Assembly: GCA_020629815.1 (NCBI GenBank)
Contig: JAHDCN010000002.1
Location: 17,619 to 33,981, forward strand
From: Verrucomicrobiota bacterium
GTDB lineage: Bacteria > Verrucomicrobiota > Verrucomicrobiia > Verrucomicrobiales > DEV007
Direction: 5' to 3'
DNA: 16,363 nucleotides
Below are positions 13,346-16,363 of the stretch, in pieces (position 1 is the stretch's first letter; every line of letters begins with the position of its first letter). The translations under genes were made by a program, and so were the position numbers. The notes below the pieces were generated by a model. The model was not told the DNA's origin. It did no database searches and was given only the letters and a program-made list of their open reading frames with translations.

Positions 13346-15067
13346 TCAGTTGGCAGTTACCTTTTCAGAACCGGACGGGCTTGTGCCTTGTTTGGTCTTC
13401 TCACCACCCCCGTTTGAAGCAGCCCCATTCGCCTCACTGGCTTTGGAAGCATCGCCATCCTTAGACCTCTTCTTCTTTTTCTTTCCACCTTTGGTCTTCT
13501 TCTCTGCATCCTCGTCGATTTTCGGATACTCAATCCGCGTATGCATCATACTGCGCAGAGTGGAGGAAAAGCTTTCTTTGATTTCCGCTAAATCGGCCAG
13601 TGTCAACGCCGCCCGGTCGAGCTGGTGATCATTCAGTCGATCCTTCACAATGCTATCGATCAACTCTTCAATTTTCTTGGGAGTCGGCTTCTGCATACTC
13701 CGCGAAGCACTCTCTACCGCATCAGCCAGACTGATGATCGCACTCTCCCGCGTTCTCGGGCAGGGACCGGAATACCGGAAACTGTCCTCTTCGACGACCG
13801 GCACATCCTCTTCGTGAGCTTTACCTTCTTCCACAGCCGCTTGAACCTCATCACGCAACTGCAGGGCACGATGATAAAAAAACCGAATCAGCGAATTTCC
13901 GTGATGCTCCTGAATCACATCGATAATCTCACGGTTCAACTTGTGCTGAATTGCCAAATCGACTCCGTCCTTTACGTGAGCCATTACGATGAGAGCACTC
14001 ATATTTGGCGTGAGCTCATCATGAGGATTCTGCGCTTCCCCAATATTCTCAACGAAATACGCCGGCTTATTCATCTTGCCGATATCGTGAAAATACGCAC
14101 ACACCCGACACATGATTGCATTCGCACCGATCGCTTCTGCAGCCGTCTCCGCCAGCGTAGCAACCATTAAGCTGTGGTGATAAGTCCCCGGTGCTTCGAT
14201 CGTCATCCGTTTCAGTAAAGGATGATTCAAATCCGCCAGCTCAATCCAGGAAACATCGGTAGTGATTCGAAACAACATCTCCACTACAGGCAAAATCCCG
14301 GTCACAATAATCGCCATCAGCGTCGCGACCAATATGGCACACAGAGCCTGCTTACCGAAAAACTCCCACTGCTCTCCTGTCGCGCTGAATCCCGGCCAAC
14401 TGATTTGACCCAACCCAATCGCCAGCAAAACGCAAACGAGCCCGGAATACACACCGGCCGCAACCAGTCGGCTTCTGCGCCGCACTCTGTCTGTGAGGTA
14501 AATCGCCACAAACCCACAAACCATCGAAAACAGGATGAAAAGAAATGCCTCACCCTTCGCAACCGTCATTCCACCAAGCAGGCTTGAGTAAATCACCGCG
14601 AAAGTTCCGTGTCTTCGGCCAACCAGCAGCGACATCATCATCGGCGCGAACACATACGGCTCGACCAGAAAGCGAAATCCTCCATCCGGTGCAAAGGTTG
14701 ACGCGAGGTAGCTGCTCAGATTCACCAATAACAACTGCGAGATAATGATCAGCAGCATCAGAGTGATCCGTGAGTTTCGATGAAACGTCTCCCATAGGCT
14801 AACGTGCCAGTGAATCGAAAGAGTCGCAGTAATCAGTGTGACCACCACCGAGATCTGCAGTGGGTTCTGCGCAAAAAACGAGTCCGGGCTCCCGAGAAAA
14901 ATCAACAGCAGCGAAACAATCGCTCCGAACAGGAAAAACAACATCGCACGGATCGGTAAACCGGTGCGCATCATTTCCGCCGCCGCGCTTTCTTTTGTTT
15001 TACGACGCTTCTTGCCACTGGAAAAACCACGGCTTTGCAGTCTTTTCTGAGAAAGGAAGTGAAACAT
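13346..15067 (-). CDS. 7TM-HD phosphohydrolase, PgpH-like, lacking the HDED extracellular domain
   Basis: A 573-residue membrane protein. A basic N-terminal segment (about 1-36) is followed by about eight hydrophobic segments (near 38-59, 71-88, 99-122, 134-150, 155-170, 173-193, 201-220, 238-265). A cytoplasmic HD domain then follows: GTYHHS (His297/His298), FHDIGK (His327-Asp328), MAH (His364), EHHG (His388/His389) and LADAVE (Asp448). The tail (about 523-573) is Lys-, Gly- and Ser-rich low complexity. Relatives such as PgpH hydrolyse c-di-AMP. The large extracellular 7TMR-HDED domain normally found between the first and second membrane segments is absent; the loop is only about 11 residues. 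The ATG at 15067 is chosen; a GTG at 15115 is possible. ybeY follows after 2 bases. Confidence 0.9.
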   Translation of the reverse strand: MFHFLSQKRLQSRGFSSGKKRRKTKESAAAEMMRTGLPIRAMLFFLFGAIVSLLLIFLGSPDSFFAQNPLQISVVVTLITATLSIHWHVSLWETFHRNSRITLMLLIIISQLLLVNLSSYLASTFAPDGGFRFLVEPYVFAPMMMSLLVGRRHGTFAVIYSSLLGGMTVAKGEAFLFILFSMVCGFVAIYLTDRVRRRSRLVAAGVYSGLVCVLLAIGLGQISWPGFSATGEQWEFFGKQALCAILVATLMAIIVTGILPVVEMLFRITTDVSWIELADLNHPLLKRMTIEAPGTYHHSLMVATLAETAAEAIGANAIMCRVCAYFHDIGKMNKPAYFVENIGEAQNPHDELTPNMSALIVMAHVKDGVDLAIQHKLNREIIDVIQEHHGNSLIRFFYHRALQLRDEVQAAVEEGKAHEEDVPVVEEDSFRYSGPCPRTRESAIISLADAVESASRSMQKPTPKKIEELIDSIVKDRLNDHQLDRAALTLADLAEIKESFSSTLRSMMHTRIEYPKIDEDAEKKTKGGKKKKKRSKDGDASKASEANGAASNGGGEKTKQGTSPSGSEKVTAN

Positions 15068-15144
15068 ACGGAAGCGGTCGAAAAAGACAGGGCAGACGTG
15101 CCTGAGCGTAGGCACTGGGGTCGGTTATTTCTCTGAGAACCTCA

Positions 15145-15173
15145 ATTTTACGCTTCTTTCGACTGCAAGACAA
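15145..15173 (-). promoter_or_regulatory. Candidate promoter for the 7TM-HD/ybeY operon
   Basis: On the minus strand TTGTCT (15168-15173, 4 of 6 to -35) and TAAAAT (15145-15150, 5 of 6 to -10) have a 17-base spacer. It lies in the 129-base gap downstream of queA and would give a leader of about 70 bases to the ATG at 15067. It suggests the two-gene unit can be transcribed separately from queA. Confidence 0.4.
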
Positions 15174-15196
15174 CCCGAAAAGTCACAAAAAACTGT

Positions 15197-16195
15197 TCAA
15201 ATAATCAGCATGCAATCTCCATAGCTGAAGAACCGATAGCGTTCTTCCACGGCCTTCCGGTAGGCCTCCATAATCAAATCCCGCCCGGCGAGAGCACTCA
15301 CCAACATCATTAATGTCGACTTCGGCAGATGAAAATTTGTCAGTAAACCCTCCACCAGACCAAACTCATAAGGCGGATAAATAAAGATCTCGGTATCGCC
15401 CGAGCGCGCGTCCAGAGGCCGACCCGACTCCGCAACACAAGATTCTAAAACACGAACTGCAGTAGTACCCACCGCAATCGTCCTACCAGAATTTTGATTA
15501 ATTCGCTGCGCAGTTTCCGCGGGTAAAAAGTACTGCTCACTATGCATGTGATGCTCGGTGATAATGTCAGTCGAGACCGGGCGAAACGTTCCCAGACCGA
15601 CATGCAGCGTCACGAAGGCGTGAGGCAGTGAAGACAACATCCCTGCAGAAAAATGGAGCCCGGCCGTCGGGGCTGCAATCGCCCCCCGGTTTTTCGCGTA
15701 AACCGTTTGGTACCTTTCCGAATCGTCCGAAGTGTCGTTGCGATCTATGTACGGTGGCAGCGCGAGGTGCCCGAAAGAATCTTCATCCGGCTCGCGGTCG
15801 AATTCGATAATTCGATCTCCTCCTTCCGGCAAAACCTCCACCACCGTTCCGGTAGCCTCGCCGATTTCAAACGTTCGCCCGACACGCAGCTTCTTCCCCG
15901 GTTTCACCAGACAGCGCCAGGTCGTTGCATTGATGGCGTCGAGGCGCAGGATTTCTTTTTTCCCATCGTTGGAAAAGAAGCGAGCCGGAACGACACGGGT
16001 ATCATTTAGAATCAGTAGATCATCTTCCGATAAAAAATCGGGGAACTCCGCAAACTGATGATGTGAAATAGTCTCCGCAGCGCGGTCGATCACCATCATG
16101 CGCGAGTCACCCCGATGCTTTGGCGGATGCTGCGCAATCAAATCTTCAGGCAACTCGTAGTCGTACGAGTCGATTGAATGGAGATCGATACCCAT
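15197..16195 (-). CDS. queA: S-adenosylmethionine:tRNA ribosyltransferase-isomerase (queuosine synthesis)
   Basis: A 332-residue protein covering the full QueA family. Hallmarks are YDYELPEDLIAQHP at the N-terminus, LLILNDTRVVPARF, the nucleotide/tRNA-site motif GAIAAPTAGLHFS, VTLHVGLGTFRPV, IAVGTTAVRVLES and the C-terminal NFHLPKSTLMMLVSALAG. QueA transfers the ribosyl part of AdoMet to preQ1 in the tRNA wobble position to make epoxyqueuosine. No other queuosine gene is in the window. The ATG at 16195 is preferred; a TTG at 16210 in the same frame would add five residues and lies inside the repeat array upstream. No Shine-Dalgarno is visible. No hairpin with a T-tract follows the stop. Confidence 0.96.
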   Translation of the reverse strand: MGIDLHSIDSYDYELPEDLIAQHPPKHRGDSRMMVIDRAAETISHHQFAEFPDFLSEDDLLILNDTRVVPARFFSNDGKKEILRLDAINATTWRCLVKPGKKLRVGRTFEIGEATGTVVEVLPEGGDRIIEFDREPDEDSFGHLALPPYIDRNDTSDDSERYQTVYAKNRGAIAAPTAGLHFSAGMLSSLPHAFVTLHVGLGTFRPVSTDIITEHHMHSEQYFLPAETAQRINQNSGRTIAVGTTAVRVLESCVAESGRPLDARSGDTEIFIYPPYEFGLVEGLLTNFHLPKSTLMMLVSALAGRDLIMEAYRKAVEERYRFFSYGDCMLII

Positions 16196-16203
16196 AATTG
16201 GCC

Positions 16204-16268
16204 TGACCAAACAGGGTTAGGTCAGAGAGTCAACCCTGTTAGGTCACAGACCTAACCCTGTTGGGTCT
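16204..16268. repeat. Three 21-bp elements at 22-bp period upstream of queA and the ABC gene
   Basis: Three copies of an element of the form TGACC-N11-GGTCA, each with core AACAGGGTT, sit at 16204-16224 (plus), 16226-16246 (minus) and 16248-16268 (minus), separated by single bases. Core starts are at 16210, 16232 and 16254, an exact 22-base period. Copies 1 and 3 agree at 18 of 21 positions, copies 1 and 2 at 16 of 21. In copy 3 both outer bases change together (AGACC...GGTCT), preserving the dyad. Because copy 1 is inverted relative to 2 and 3, it could pair with either in RNA; the 14 bases at 16210-16223 are perfectly complementary to 16249-16262. It ends 8 bases upstream of the queA ATG. 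Confidence 0.8.
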
Positions 16269-16309
16269 GGCACTGAACGCCTTTTGCGCTACATTCGCGC
16301 CGCTGATTG

Positions 16310-16363
16310 ATGCTGGCCTGCGACAAAGTTTCCATTTCCTACGGAGCGAGAACCCTGTTCTCG
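16310..16363 (+). CDS. ABC ATPase, probably ABC-F type, N-terminal 18 residues (continues past window)
   Basis: ATG at 16310 opens a frame that runs to the window end: MLACDKVSISYGARTLFS. The pattern of a beta strand followed by S-Y-G-x-R-x-L-F is the A-loop region (Tyr11) of ABC ATPases and is especially typical of ABC-F proteins, which act on ribosomes. The Walker A motif would lie beyond the window, so the subfamily is an inference. It is divergent from queA across the repeat array. Confidence 0.6.
   Translation, partial: MLACDKVSISYGARTLFS

Noticed and set aside
13346..13500. Lys- and Gly-rich tail of the 7TM-HD protein as a frameshift artefact
   Set aside because: The frame runs cleanly to a stop 2 bases before ybeY, and low-complexity charged tails are common in such proteins.
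15128..15138. Small dyad TTCTC-T-GAGAA near 15130 as an operator for the 7TM-HD gene
   Set aside because: A single short dyad without a second copy or other support; expected by chance in this much sequence.
16351..16359. A fourth AACCCTGTT core inside the ABC gene
   Set aside because: It encodes part of the conserved R-T-L-F motif, lacks the GGTCA-type arms and is out of the 22-bp period, so coincidence with coding constraint is more likely.
1..16363. Defence island, prophage, transposon, CRISPR array or tRNA genes
   Set aside because: No nuclease/helicase defence pair, integrase, transposase, terminal inverted repeats, regularly spaced spacer array or tRNA cloverleaf was seen; the lone amidase fragment and TatD-family gene are not sufficient.

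Overview
The window is about 16.4 kb of gene-dense bacterial chromosome with roughly balanced base composition and short AT-rich intergenic stretches. Most start codons lack a convincing Shine-Dalgarno sequence. An azurin-like cupredoxin, a secreted multi-EF-hand protein, a divergent 7TM-HD phosphohydrolase, and YbeY and SDR variants together suggest Verrucomicrobiota (Opitutae/Puniceicoccales-like). That placement is an inference from protein style, not from a database match. I see no tRNA, rRNA, CRISPR array, insertion sequence or phage module. No gap longer than about 180 bases lacks a gene.

Layout. (1) Bases 1-2172, plus strand: the C-terminal part of an N-acetylmuramoyl-L-alanine amidase that starts outside the window, then a translationally coupled trio of GNAT acetyltransferase, SufE and TatD-family hydrolase joined by ATGA overlaps. 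(2) Bases 2121-10649, minus strand: a soluble PAS/histidine kinase/receiver hybrid whose 3' end overlaps tatD, a membrane-anchored VWA protein, a DEAD-box RNA helicase with a DbpA-type RNA-binding tail, a secreted protein with eight EF-hand loops, a HAD phosphatase, a TIGR01777-type nucleotide-sugar-epimerase-like protein, and a degenerate receiver fused to an isolated histidine-kinase DHp-like domain. (3) Bases 10824-12912, plus strand: an azurin-like copper protein, a receiver protein with a long Pro/Gln/Ala tail, and an SDR resembling L-fucose dehydrogenases. (4) Bases 12900-16195, minus strand: queA, a 7TM-HD protein of the PgpH family and ybeY (the last two 2 bases apart, as in the classic pgpH-ybeY arrangement). 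(5) From 16310, plus strand: the first 18 codons of an ABC ATPase, probably ABC-F.

How the parts may work together. queA, ybeY, the RNA helicase and the ABC-F start are all translation or RNA-maturation functions; the PgpH relative probably degrades c-di-AMP. The hybrid kinase, the pseudo-receiver/DHp protein and the second receiver could form a phosphorelay, but nothing in the sequence proves a connection. The rest is ordinary housekeeping and accessory content.

I do not see a clear new defence or mobile system. The most unusual signals are: three 21-bp elements at an exact 22-bp period between queA and the ABC gene, with compensating arm changes; the receiver that has lost both Mg-binding acidic residues, fused to an orphan DHp-like domain with its own in-frame Shine-Dalgarno and ATG; two identical-format 13-bp dyads 53 bp apart in the promoter region of the copper protein; a PgpH relative lacking the extracellular HDED domain; and a YbeY with Asp in place of the third metal-binding His.
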